Below, piece by piece: positions 21,036 through 32,687 of a stretch of DNA of 64,000 nt. A program made the position numbers and the translations under genes. The stretch is from Cyprinodon diabolis. Lineage: Eukaryota; Chordata; Actinopteri; Cyprinodontiformes; Cyprinodontidae. The notes under the pieces were generated by a model. The model ran no database searches. It saw only the letters and a program-made list of their open reading frames with translations, and was not told the origin of the DNA. Location: the NCBI GenBank assembly GCA_030533445.1, contig JARPUW010000314.1, positions 1 to 64,000 of the forward strand. The letters are read 5' to 3'. Every line of letters starts with the position of its first letter. Positions within the stretch are counted from its first letter, which is position 1.

Positions 21036-22879
21036 AATGAGCAATATGCCAGAATGTATGAGTGTGTATAAGGAAGAGGCTTTTATTCTGTAGAGTCCTT
21101 GTAGTCTTATTTTGAAAGTCTATCATGAATGTGCATCAAAAGATGGGTCACGCCCAGCAGTGATATAGAATCCATTTCCAAATGTTAAATCACTGGTTTT
21201 CCATGTTATTAGGTGAATAGTTGCTGTATTACAGAGTAAATGGGAGACTTTTATTGTGAAATTTGCTCTGGGGTGTGTTTTGAAAAGGTCACTAGAGTCT
21301 AATAAAAACAACCTGGAAGAGTTTGGGTCATAATGTTGAGCCATTTGCATCAATTAATGCATTACTATAATCTAGAGGCTTCTATTTTGTAGGGTCCCTG
21401 GAGTCTTATTTTGAAAGTCCAACAGAGTTGTGTTTATAGAAAATGTTCAGACCCGTCAATGATAGTTGATTACTTTCCAATCGTTAAATCACTCTTTTTC
21501 CATGTTATTAGGGCAGTAGATGAAGCGGAAATGGGAGGCTTTTATTTTGAAATTTGCTATAGGGTGTGTTTTAAACAGTCTCCTAGAGTCTATTCTCTAA
21601 AACGGGGTTGAGTTTGGGTCATAATGTTGAGCCATATAGGGCAATAAATATATGTAAAAAATATAGAGGCTTTTATTTTGTAGGGTCCCTGGAGTCTTAT
21701 TTTGAAAGTCTATCAGTGCTGAGTGGCAAGGGAAGTGTCATGTACAGCAGTCATATAGTATCCATTTCCCAATGTTAAATCAGTCCTTTCACCCTCCATT
21801 AGATTAATATGTGCTGTTTAAAACAGCAGAGGTAAAATCTGTTTGAAGCTTGGTAACCTTGACAACGCTTAACGAGCCTCTCACTGACACAGACAACAGC
21901 TGCACTCACTATTGGTTTCTTCTTCCCAGGCTTTTTTGTATGGGAAGAACGGCACCGAACAAACGACTACTGATCAAAAACCGTATGAGTTATTCAAAAA
22001 ACATTTTCACCATGAGCATCAGCAATCCTTCGACTCCAACTATACCAACTTTGGTGTATGTGTGTCATTCAGAAAAATATTTATGACGAGTTGAAAACAC
22101 ATAGTCTGATTCGTTTCTCTCCCATCTTCAGCTCAAAAAGAATAGAGAAAGGCTGAAACTCTCATCGACTTTAGGTTGGTCTGGAGGGTTTTTAAGGAAA
22201 AGTATTAATCCTACCGTAATTCCGAAGACATTGTGTGAGTCCAGAGGTTTCAGTCTACAAACTGACCAAAAATGGTGACTGTAGCTCCAAATATGTGGCC
22301 GTGAGGGCGAGAATAAGATGTTTGATCTTAAAAAAATGGCCGCCTCACACTAAGATTTCAGCAGCTGCACTCTAGCAGGCTGCTGCAGAAGCTAACTGTC
22401 AGCTAGCTTCCAGGTGCTTACCCTCCGAACAAACGACTGCTGAGCAAAAACCGTAAAAGATATCTGAAAAATTCTTTCAGTGAAAGCAACATCTATCCTT
22501 TGTCTCAGACTGGGGTAACCTTCATGTCTGTAGGTCTTTCACAACCCAAAACGAAGCACAAACAAAATGGTTGGCCCACCTGCTCCTCCCTTTGTTTGAA
22601 CTGCAGGACCTCACTCTCACTCACCTTTTAGCTGCTAAAGCACCCCTCCGAACAAACGACTGCTGAGTAAAAACCGTAAAAGGTATCTGAAAAATTCTTT
22701 TTATCTAAGCGACAGCTATATCTTGTCTTCAATTGGAGTAACTTTCATGGCTGTAGGTCATCTACAAACTGAATGGGAAGAGAAAGAAAAAGAAAAAACG
22801 TTTCATCACACCTAAGCTTCTAATTGAGCTAGCTGCAGCAGGTCACTGTCACTCAGCTTTCAGGTGCTTAAAATGTCCT

Positions 22880-25800
22880 CCGAACAAACGACTGCTGAGC
22901 AAAAACCGTATGAGTTATTCAAAAAATTTTTTCACCGTGAGCGTCAGTCATCCTTCGACTCCAACTATGCCAACTTTGGTGTATGTGTGTCATTCAGAAA
23001 AATATTTATGACGAGTTTAAAACACATAGTCTGATTCGTTTTTCTCCCCTCTTCTGCTCCAAAACCAATGAAAAACGGCTCTGATTTTCATCGACTTTAG
23101 GTCGGTCTGGAGGGTTTTTAAGGAAAAGTATTAATCCTACCGTAATTCCGAAGATATTGTGTGGGTCCAGAGATTTCAGTCTACAAACTGACCAAAAATG
23201 GTGACTCTAGCTATAAATATGTGGCCGTGAGGGCGAGTTTAAAATGTTTTTTTGTGTTTAAAAAACGCCTGCCTCACACTCTAGCTTTTCAGTTGCTCCA
23301 CTCTAGCAGGCTGGATTTTGCTAAAACTTTGTGGCGCTTGAGGTCTGATTATACAAAAACCGTAGCAGTTATCAACATACCGTCTTCAGTTTTAAATAGA
23401 CGAAGGATTTATCTACAAACTGAGCTTCAAACTGTTTTTCTAGGTGAATGTATGCCGACACAGTGAAGTGCTGTTTTTTATGCTTTTTTTTTCCTCTCCC
23501 CATTCATTTCCTATGGGATTTTTTTGCGACGTTTTCGCTAATAATTCGCAAACCTTCGGACTAATGAGAAAGTTTTATACAAGCACACATCACCCCATTG
23601 GTCCCGACGCGTGTGCCAACTTTGGGCCCGATCCGCCAAACCGTGCGGGACTAGTTACGCGCCGAAGTTTTGGGTATACGGGAGAATTATAATAACTAGA
23701 AAATTTCTAAAGAAATTTTGAGGGGGGCCACCTACTGCCCGTCTGGGGAACCGGGCCAATACGGCCCTGGCAAGTGATGTCGGGGCTCCCCAGACCAACT
23801 GCTTATGCCTTTGAGGGCTGCTGAGGGAAGGAAAGAGGGCTAGGTCATGGGCAAAGAGAGCTGTGTGCCACCTGTGCTGAAATCTGGGTAATAGACGTGC
23901 ACAGCGTATGATGCACAAGGGTAATATGGGTTGTCCATATTGAACCGCAGTGGGTAAAGCTCAGTTGGTGGGCTCCGCCCGCCTGCTAGGAGCCCTTGCA
24001 GCGATGAAAAAAATCCCCAATGGCGGGCATTGCCCGCCTGCTAAGAGCCATTGCAGTGATGAAATCACCAATGGCGGGCTCCGCCCGCCTGCTAGGAGCC
24101 ATTGCAGTGATGAAAAAAATCACCATTGGCGGGCTCCGCCCGCCTCCTAACAGCCATTGCAGTGATGAAATCACCAATGGCGGGCTCCGCCCGCCTTCTA
24201 AGAGCCATTGCAGTGATGAAATTACAAATGGCTATAAGCAATATGCCAGAATGTATGAGTGTGTATAAGGAAGAGGCTTTTATTTTGTAGAGTCCCTGTA
24301 GTCTTATTTTGAAAGTCTATCATGGAAGTGCATCTATAGATGGGTCATGCCCAGCAGTGATATAGAATCCATTTCCAAATGTTAAATCACTGGTTTTCCA
24401 TGTTATTAGGTGAATAGTTCCTGTATTACAGAGTAAATGGGGGACTTTTATTGTGAAATTTGCTCTGGGGTGTGTTTTGAAAAGGTCACTAGAGTCTAAT
24501 AAAAACAACCTGGAAGAGTTTGGGTCATAATGTTGAGCCATTTGCATCAATTAATGCATTAGTATAATCTAGAGGCTTTTATTTTGTAGGGTCCCTGGAG
24601 TCTTATTTTGAAAGTCCAACAGAGTTGTGTTTAGAGAAAATGTTCAGACCCATCAATGATAGTTGATGACTTTCCAATCGTTAAATCACTCTTTTTCCAT
24701 TTTATTAGGGCAGTAGATGAAGCGGAAATGGGAGGCTTTTATTTTGAAATTTGCCATAGGGTGTGTTTTAAACAGTCTCCTAGAGTCTATTCTCTAAAAT
24801 GGGGTTGAGTTTGGGTCATAATGTTGAGCCATATAGGGCAATAAATATATGTAAAAAATATAGAGGCTTTTATTTTGAAGGGTCCCTGGAGTCTTATTTT
24901 GAAAGTCTATCAGTGCTGAGTGGCAAGGGAAGTGTCATGGACGGCAGTCATATAGTATCCATTTCCCAATGTTAAATCAGTGCTTTCACCCTCCATTAGA
25001 TTAATATGTGCTGTTTAAAACAGCAGAGGTAAAATCTGTTTGAAGCTTGGTAACCTTGACAACGCTTAACGAGCCTCTCACTGACACAGACAACAGCTGC
25101 ACTCACTATTGGTTTCTTCTTCCCAGGCTTTTTTGTATGGGAAGAACGGCACCGAACAAACGACTACTGATCAAAAACCGTATGAGTTATTCAAAAAACA
25201 TTTTCACCATGAGCATCAGCAATCCTTCGACTCCAACTATACCAACTTTGGTGTATGTGTGTCATTCAGAAAAATATTTATGACGAGTTGAAAACACATA
25301 GTCTGATTCGTTTTTCTCCCATCTTCAGCTCAAAAAGAATGGAGAAAGGCTGAAACTCTCATCCACTTTAGGTTGGTCTGGAGGGTTTTTAAGGCAAAGT
25401 ATTAATCCTACCGTAATTCCGAAGACATTGTGTGAGTCCAGAGGTTTCAGTCTACAAACTGACCAAAAATGGTGACTGTAGCTCCAAATATGTGGCCGTG
25501 AGGGCGAGAATAAGATGTTTGATCTTAAAAAATGGCCGCCTCACACTAAGATTTCAGCAGCTGCACTCTAGCAGGCTGCTGCAGAAGCTAACTGTCAGCT
25601 AGCTTCCAGGTGCTTACCCTCCGAACAAACGACTGCTGAGCAAAAACCGTAAAAGATATCTGAAAAATTCTTTCAGTGAAAGCAACATCTATCCTTTGTC
25701 TCAGACTGGGGTAACCTTCATGTCTGTAGGTCTTTCACAACCCAAAACGAAGCACAAACAAAATGGTTGGCCCACCTGCTCCTCCCTTTGTTTGAACTGC

Positions 25801-26075
25801 AGGACCTCACTCTCACTCACCTTTTAGCTGCTAAAGCACCCCTCCGAACAAACGACTGCTGAGTAAAAACCGTAAAAGGTATCTGAAAAATTCTTTTTAT
25901 CTAAGCGACAGCTATATCTTGTCTTCAATTGGAGTAACTTTCATGGCTGTAGGTCATCTACAAACTGAATGGGAAGAGAAAGAAAAAGAAAAAACGTTTC
26001 ATCACACCTAAGCTTCTAATTGAGCTAGCTGCAGCAGGTCACTGTCACTCAGCTTTCAGGTGCTTAAAATGTCCT
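22880..26075 (+). repeat. Macrosatellite unit 8 (3,196 bp; most divergent E block)
   Basis: Complete unit, no hairpin VNTR. From about 23776 it resembles D-type (GATGTCGG, GCTAGGTCATGG, GAACCGCAG) but adds many private bases: CTTATGCC, CACCTGTGCTG, CTGGGTAATAG, the aberrant palindrome GGCGGGCATTGCCCGCC, CATCTATAGATGG, TAGTTCCTG, TTTAGAGAAAATG, GTTGATGAC, CCATTTTATT, TTGCCATAGGG, AAAATGGGG, TTTTGAAGGG and GACGGCAG. Module B returns to the unit 2/11 type (CTCATCCAC, AAGGCAAAG). Confidence 0.96.
23967..24232. repeat. 51-bp minisatellite, unit 8 (5 palindromes, divergent)
   Basis: Centres TCCG (GGTGGG start), CATTG (GGCGGGCATTGCCCGCC), TCCG, TCCG, TCCG. Spacers differ from all other units: AAAAAAATCCCC, a second AAAAAAATCACC after the third palindrome, and TCCTAACAGCC. 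There is no 27-bp subunit. It ends AATGGCTATAAGC. Confidence 0.94.
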
Positions 26076-26883
26076 CCGAACAAACGACTGCTGAGCAAAA
26101 ACCGTATGAGTTATTCAAAAAATTTTTTCACCGTGAGCGTCAGTCATCCTTCGACTCCAACTATGCCAACTTTGGTGTATGTGTGTCATTCAGAAAAATA
26201 TTTATGACGAGTTTAAAACACATAGTCGGATTCGTTTTTCTCCCCTCTTCTGCTCCAAAACCAATGAAAAACGGCTCTGATTTTCATCGACTTTAGGTCG
26301 GTCTGGAGGGTTTTTAAGGAAAAGTATTAATCCTACCGTAATTCCGAAGATATTGTGTGGGTCCAGAGATTTCAGTCTACAAACTGACCAAAAATGGTGA
26401 CTCTAGCTATAAATATGTGGCCGTGAGGGTGAGTTTAAAATGTTTTTTTGTGTTTAAAAAACGCCTGCCTCACACTCTAGCTTTTCAGTTGCTCCACTCT
26501 AGCAGGCTGGATTTTGCTAAAACTTTGTGGCGCTTGAGGTCTGATTATACAAAAACCGTAGCAGTTATCAACATACCGTCTTCAGTTTTAAATAGACGAA
26601 GGATTTATCTACAAACTGAGCTTCAAACTGTTTTTCTAGGTGAATGTATGCCGACACAGTGAAGTGCTGTTTTTTATGCTTTTTTTTTCCTCTCCCCATT
26701 CATTTCCTATGGGATTTTTTTGCGACGTTTTCGCTAATAATTCGCAAACCTTCGGACTAATGAGAAAGTTTTATACAAGCACACATCACCCCATTGGTCC
26801 CGACGCGTGTGCCAACTTTGGGCCCGATCCGCCAAACCGTGCGGGACTAGTTACGCGCCGAAGTTTTGGGTATACGGGAGAAT

Positions 26884-27162
26884 TATAATAATAATAATAC
26901 GCGGAATAAATATGTGCAATAGTAGTAGGTGGGCCATGCCTTCGGCATGTGGCCCCCCAATAATACGCGGAATAAATATGTGCAATAGTAGTAGGTGGGC
27001 CATGCCTTCGGCATGTGGCCCCCCAATAATAATACGCGGAATAAATATGTGCAATAGTAGTAGGTGGGCCATGCCTTCGGCATGTGGCCCCCCAATAATA
27101 ATACGCGGAATAAATATGTGCAATAGTAGTAGGTGGGCCATGCCTTCGGCATGTGGCCCCCC
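26884..27162 (+). repeat. (AAT)n/hairpin VNTR, unit 9 (4 copies)
   Basis: Cores at 26899-26958, 26965-27024, 27034-27093 and 27103-27162 with spacers of 6, 9 and 9 bp. All cores look identical. This is the largest expansion in the window and explains most of the extra length of the unit. Confidence 0.95.
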
Positions 27163-27436
27163 AACTAGAAAATTTCTAAAGAAATTTTGAGGGGGGCCAC
27201 CTACTGCCCGTCTGGGGAACCGGGCCAATACGGCCCTGGCAAGTGACGTCGGGGCTCCCCAGAGCAACTGCTTACGCCTTTGAGGGCTGCTGAGGGAAGG
27301 AAAGAGGGCAAGTTCATGGGCAAAGAGAGCTGTGTGCCACTTGTGCTGAAATCTGGGAAATAGACGTGCACAGCGTATGATGCACAAGGGTAATATGGGT
27401 TGTCCATATTGAAACACAGTGGGTAAAGCCCAGTTT

Positions 27437-27673
27437 GCGGGCTTCGCCCGCCTTCTGGGATCCTTCTCAGTGAAGAAAAAAATCACCAATGGCGGGCTCT
27501 GCCCGCCTTCTAAGAGCCATTGCAGTGATGAAATCACCAATGGCGGGCTCCGCCCGCCTGCTAAGAGCCATTGCAGTGATGTAATCACCTTTGGCGGGCT
27601 CCGCCCGCCTGTTACCATTGGCGGGCTCCGCCCGCCTTCTAAGAGCCATTGCAGTGATGAAATCACCAATGGC
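27437..27673. repeat. 51-bp minisatellite, unit 9 (5 palindromes)
   Basis: First palindrome starts TGCGGGCTTCG with TTCTGGGATCCTTCTCAG after it; otherwise common-type with the 27-bp subunit. Confidence 0.95.
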
Positions 27674-29515
27674 AATGAGCAATATGCCAGAATGTATGAG
27701 TGTGTATAAGGAAGAGGCTTTTATTCTGTAGAGTCCTTGTAGTCTTATTTTGAAAGTCTATCATGAATGTGCATCAAAAGATGGGTCACGCCCAGCAGTG
27801 ATATAGAATCCATTTCCAAATGTTAAATCACTGGTTTTCCATGTTATTAGGTGAATAGTTGCTGTATTACAGAGTAAATGGGAGACTTTTATTGTGAAAT
27901 TTGCTCTGGGTGTGTTTTGAAAAGGTCACTAGAGTCTAATAAAAACAACCTGGAAGAGTTTGGGTCATAATGTTGAGCCATTTGCATCAATTAATGCATT
28001 AGTATAATCTAGAGGCTTTTATTTTGTAGGGTCCCTGGAGTCTTATTTTGAAAGTCCAACAGAGTTGTGTTTATAGAAAATGTTCAGACCCGTCAATGAT
28101 AGTTGATTACTTTCCAATCGTTAAATCACTCTTTTTCCATGTTATTAGGGCAGTAGATGAAGCGGAAATGGGAGGCTTTTATTTTGAAATTTGCTATAGG
28201 GTGTGTTTTAAACAGTCTCCTAGAGTCTATTCTCTAAAACGGGGTTGAGTTTGGGTCATAATGTTGAGCCATATAGGGCAATAAATATATGTAAAAAATA
28301 TAGAGGCTTTTATTTTGTAGGGTCCCTGGAGTCTTATTTTGAAAGTCTATCAGTGCTGAGTGGCAAGGGAAGTGTCATGGACAGCAGTTATATAGTATCC
28401 ATTCCCAATGTTAAATCAGTCCTTTCACCCTCCATTAGATTAATATGTGCTGTTTAAAACAGCAGAGGTAAAATCTGTTTGAAGCTTGGTAATCTTGACA
28501 ACGCTTAACGAGCCTCTCACTGACACAGACAACAGCTGCACTCACTATTGGTTTCTTCGTCCCAGGCTTTTTTGTATGGGAAGAATGGCACCGAACAAAC
28601 GACTACTGATCAAAAACCGTATGAGTTATTCAAAAAACATTTTCACCATGAGCATCAGCAATCCTTCGACTCCAACTATACCAACTTTGGTGTATGTGTG
28701 TCATTCAGAAAAATATTTATGACGAGTTGAAAACACATAGTCTGATTCGTTTCTCTCCCATCTTCAGCTCAAAAAGAATAGAGAAAGGCTGAAACTCTCA
28801 TCGACTTTAGGTTGGTCTGGAGGGTTTTTAAGGAAAAGTATTAATCCTACCGTAATTCCGAAGACATTGTGTGAGTCCAGAGGTTTCAGTCTACAAACTG
28901 ACCAAAAATGGTGACTGTAGCTCCAAATATGTGGCCGTGAGGGCGAGAATAAGATGTTTGATCTTAAAAAAATGGCCGCCTCACACTAAGATTTCAGCAG
29001 CTGCACTCTAGCAGGCTGCTGCAGAAGCTAACTGTCAGCTAGCTTCCAGGTGCTTACCCTCCGAACAAACGACTGCTGAGCAAAAACCGTAAAAGGTATC
29101 TGAAAAATTCTTTCAGTGAAAGCAACATCTATCCTTTGTCTAAGACTGGGGTAACCTTCATGTCTGTAGGTCTTTCACAACCCAAAACGAAGCACAAACA
29201 AAATGGTTGGCCCACCTGCTCCTCCCTTTCTTTTAACTGCAGGACCTCACTCTCACTCACCTTTTAGCTGCTAAAGCACCCCTCCGAACAAACGACTGCT
29301 GAGTAAAAACCGTAAAAGGTATCTGAAAAATTCTTTTTATCTAAGCGACAGCTATATCTTGTCTTCAATTGGAGTAACTTTCATGGCTGTAGATCATCTA
29401 CAAACTGAATGGGAAGAGAAAGAAAAAGAAAAAACGTTTCATCACACCTAAGCTTCTAATTGAGCTAGCTGCAGCAGGTCACTCTCACTCAGCTTTCAGG
29501 TGCTTAAAATGTCCT

Positions 29516-32500
29516 CCGAACAAACGACTGCTGAGCAAAAACCGTATGAGTTATTCAAAAAATTTTTTCACCGTGAGCGTCAGTCATCCTTCGACTCCAA
29601 CTATGCCAACTTTGGTGTATGTGTGTCATTCAGAAAAATATTTATGATGAGTTTAAAACACATAGTCTGATTCGTTTTTCTCCCCTCTTCTGCTCCAAAA
29701 CCAATGAAAAACGGCTCTGATTTTCATCGACTTTAGGTCGGTCTGGAGGGTTTTTAAGGAAAAGTATTAATCCTACCGTAATTCCGAAGATATTGTGTGG
29801 GTCCAGAGATTTCAGTCTACAAACTGACCAAAAATGGTGACTCTAGCTATAAATATGTGGCCGTGAGGGCGAGTTTAAAATGTTTTTTTGTGTTTAAAAA
29901 ACGCCTGCCTCACACTCTAGCTTTTCAGTTGCTCCACTCTAGCAGGCTGGATTTTGCTAAAACTTTGTGGCGCTTGAGGTCTGATTATACAAAAACCGTA
30001 GCAGTTATCAACATACCGTCTTCAGTTTTAAATAGACGAAGGATTTATCTACAAACTGAGCTTCAAACTGTTTTTCTAGGTGAATGTATGCCGACACAGT
30101 GAAGTGCTGTTTTTTATGCTTTTTTTTTCCTCTCCCCATTCATTTCCTATGGGATTTTTTTGCGACGTTTTCGCTAATAATTCGCAAACCTTCGGACTAA
30201 TGAGAAAGTTTTATACAAGCACACATCACCCCATTGGTCCCGACGCGTGTGCCAACTTTGGGCCCGATCCGCCAAACCGTGCGGGACTAGTTAGGTGCCG
30301 AAGTTTTGGGTATACGGGAGAATTATAATAATAACTAGAAAATTTCTAAAGAAATTTTGAGGGGGGCCACCTACTGCCCGTCTGGGGAACCGGGCCAATA
30401 CGGCCCTGGCAAGTGACGTCGGGGCTCCCCAGACCAACTGCTTACGCCTTTGAGGGCTGCTGAGGGAAGGAAAGAGGGCAAGTTCATGGGCAAAGAGAGC
30501 TGTGTGCCACTTGTGCTGAAATCTGGGAAATAGACGTGCACAGCGTATGATGCACAAGGGTAATATGGGTTGTCCATATTGAAACACAGTGGGTAAAGCC
30601 CAGTTGGCGGGCTTCGCCCGCCTGCTAGGAGCCATCTCAGTGAAGAAAAAAATCACCAATGGCGGGCTCTGCCCGCCTTCTAAGAGCCATTGCAGTGATG
30701 AAATCACCAATGGCGGGCTGCGCCCGCCTGCTAAGAGCCATTGCAGTGATGTAATCACCTTTGGCGGGCTCCGCCCGCCTGTTAGCATTGGCGGTCTCCG
30801 CCCGCCTTCTAAGAGCCATTGCAGTGATGAAATCACCAATGGCAATGAGCAATATGCCAGAATGTATGAGTGTGTATAAGGAAGAGGCTTTTATTCTGTA
30901 GAGTCCTTGTAGTCTTATTTTGAAAGTCTATCATGAATGTGCATCAAAAGATGGGTCACGCCCAGCAGTGATATAGAATCCATTTCCAAATGTTAAATCA
31001 CTGGTTTTCCATGTTATTAGGTGAATAGTTGCTGTATTACAGAGTAAATGGGAGACTTTTATTGTGAAATTTGCTCTGGGGTGTGTTTTGAAAAGGTCAC
31101 TAGAGTCTAATAAAAACAACCTGGAAGAGTTTGGGTCATAATGTTGAGCCATTTGCATCAATTAATGCATTACTATAATCTAGAGGCTTTTATTTTGTAG
31201 GGTCCCTGGAGTCTTATTTTGAAAGTCCAACAGAGTTGTGTTTATAGAAAATGTTCAGACCCGTCAATGATAGTTGATTACTTTCCAATCGTTAAATCAC
31301 TCTTTTTCCATGTTATTAGGGCAGTAGATGAAGCGGAAATGGGAGGCTTTTATTTTGAAATTTGCTATAGGGTGTGTTTTAAACAGTCTCCTAGAGTCTA
31401 TTCTCTAAAACGGGGTTGAGTTTGGGTCATAATGTTGAGCCATATAGAGCAATAAATATATGTAAAAAATATGGAGGCTTTTATTTTGTAGGGTCCCTGG
31501 AGTCTTATTTTGAAAGTCTATCAGTGCTGAGTGGCAAGGGAAGTGTCATGTACAGCAGTCATATAGTATCCATTTCCCAATGTTAAATCAGTCCTTTCAC
31601 CCTCCATTAGATTAATATGTGCTGTTTAAAACAGCAGAGGTAAAATCTGTTTGAAGCTTGGTAACCTTGACAACGCTTAACGAGCCTCTCACTGACACAG
31701 ACAACAGCTGCACTCACTATTGGTTTCTTCTTCCCAGGCTTTTTTGTATGGGAAGAACGGCACCGAACAAACGACTACTGATCAAAAACCGTATGAGTTA
31801 TTCAAAAAACATTTTCACCATGAGCATCAGCAATCCTTCGACTCCAACTATACCAACTTTGGTGTATGTGTGTCATTCAGAAAAATATTTATGACGAGTT
31901 GAAAACACATAGTCTGATTCGTTTCTCTCCCATCTTCAGCTCAAAAAGAATAGAGAAAGGCTGAAACTCTCATCGACTTTAGGTTGGTCTGGAGGGTTTT
32001 TAAGGAAAAGTATTAATCCTACCGTAATTCCGAAGACATTGTGTGAGTCCAGAGGTTTCAGTCTACAAACTGACCAAAAATGGTGACTGTAGCTCCAAAT
32101 ATGTGGCCGTGAGGGCGAGAATAAGATGTTTGATCTTAAAAAAATGGCCGCCTCACACTAAGATTTCAGCAGCTGCACTCTAGCAGGCTGCTGCAGAAGC
32201 TAACTGTCAGCTAGCTTCCAGGTGCTTACCCTCCGAACAAACGACTGCTGAGCAAAAACCGTAAAAGATATCTGAAAAATTCTTTCAGTGAAAGCAACAT
32301 CTATCCTTTGTCTCAGACTGGGGTAACCTTCATGTCTGTAGGTCTTTCACAACCCAAAACGAAGCACAAACAAAATGGTTGGCCCACCTGCTCCTCCCTT
32401 TGTTTGAACTGCAGGACCTCACTCTCACTCACCTTTTAGCTGCTAAAGCACCCCTCCGAACAAACGACTGCTGAGTAAAAACCGTAAAAGGTATCTGAAA

Positions 32501-32687
32501 AATTCTTTTTATCTAAGCGACAGCTATATCTTGTCTTCAATTGGAGTAACTTTCATGGCTGTAGGTCATCTACAAACTGAATGGGAAGAGAAAGAAAAAG
32601 AAAAAACGTTTCATCACACCTAAGCTTCTAATTGAGCTAGCTGCAGCAGGTCACTGTCACTCAGCTTTCAGGTGCTTAAAATGTCCT
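29516..32687 (+). repeat. Macrosatellite unit 10 (3,172 bp)
   Basis: Complete unit. The VNTR hairpin is absent but one extra AAT remains (ATAATAATAACTAG near 30326). Private bases: TATGATGAG near 29644, GTTAGGTGCC near 30290, and two altered minisatellite palindromes (GGCGGGCTGCGCCCGCC and GGCGGTCTCCGCCCGCC). E3 is preceded by AATATGGAGG near 31469 and has GTACAGCAG near 31551. Confidence 0.97.
30605..30843. repeat. 51-bp minisatellite, unit 10 (5 palindromes, two altered)
   Basis: Third palindrome is GGCGGGCTGCGCCCGCC and the fifth GGCGGTCTCCGCCCGCC; the 27-bp subunit reads GTTAGCATT. The GGCGGT change breaks one base pair of the palindrome. Confidence 0.95.

Larger units (their letters stand above)
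19567..22879 (+). repeat. Macrosatellite unit 7 (3,313 bp)
   Basis: Complete unit with a C-type left half (GTTACGTGCC near 20341) and a common-type right half, so it switches type within the unit. Two VNTR hairpin copies are separated by a 12-bp AAT spacer. Segment E1 is CTCTGGGG; E2 opens GAGGCTTCTATTTTG, a private base; E3 has GTACAGCAG near 21743. Confidence 0.97.
26076..29515 (+). repeat. Macrosatellite unit 9 (3,440 bp; longest unit)
   Basis: Complete unit, longest because it holds four VNTR hairpin copies (26884-27162). Private bases include GAGGGTGAG near 26426, CCAGAGCAACTG near 27260, AGCAGTTATATAG near 28382, a one-base deletion in CATTCCCAATG near 28400, TAATCTTGAC near 28490 and GTAGATCATC near 29389. 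It shares the TTTGCGGG minisatellite start and CCCTTTCTTTTAACTGC with unit 4. Confidence 0.97.

Noticed and set aside
26851..27675. Long minus-strand open frame (~274 codons) in unit 9, with shorter versions in other units
   Set aside because: It runs through the VNTR and minisatellite, whose periods are multiples of three. Its length tracks repeat copy number, its sequence is low-complexity repeats, and it is broken or absent in several units.
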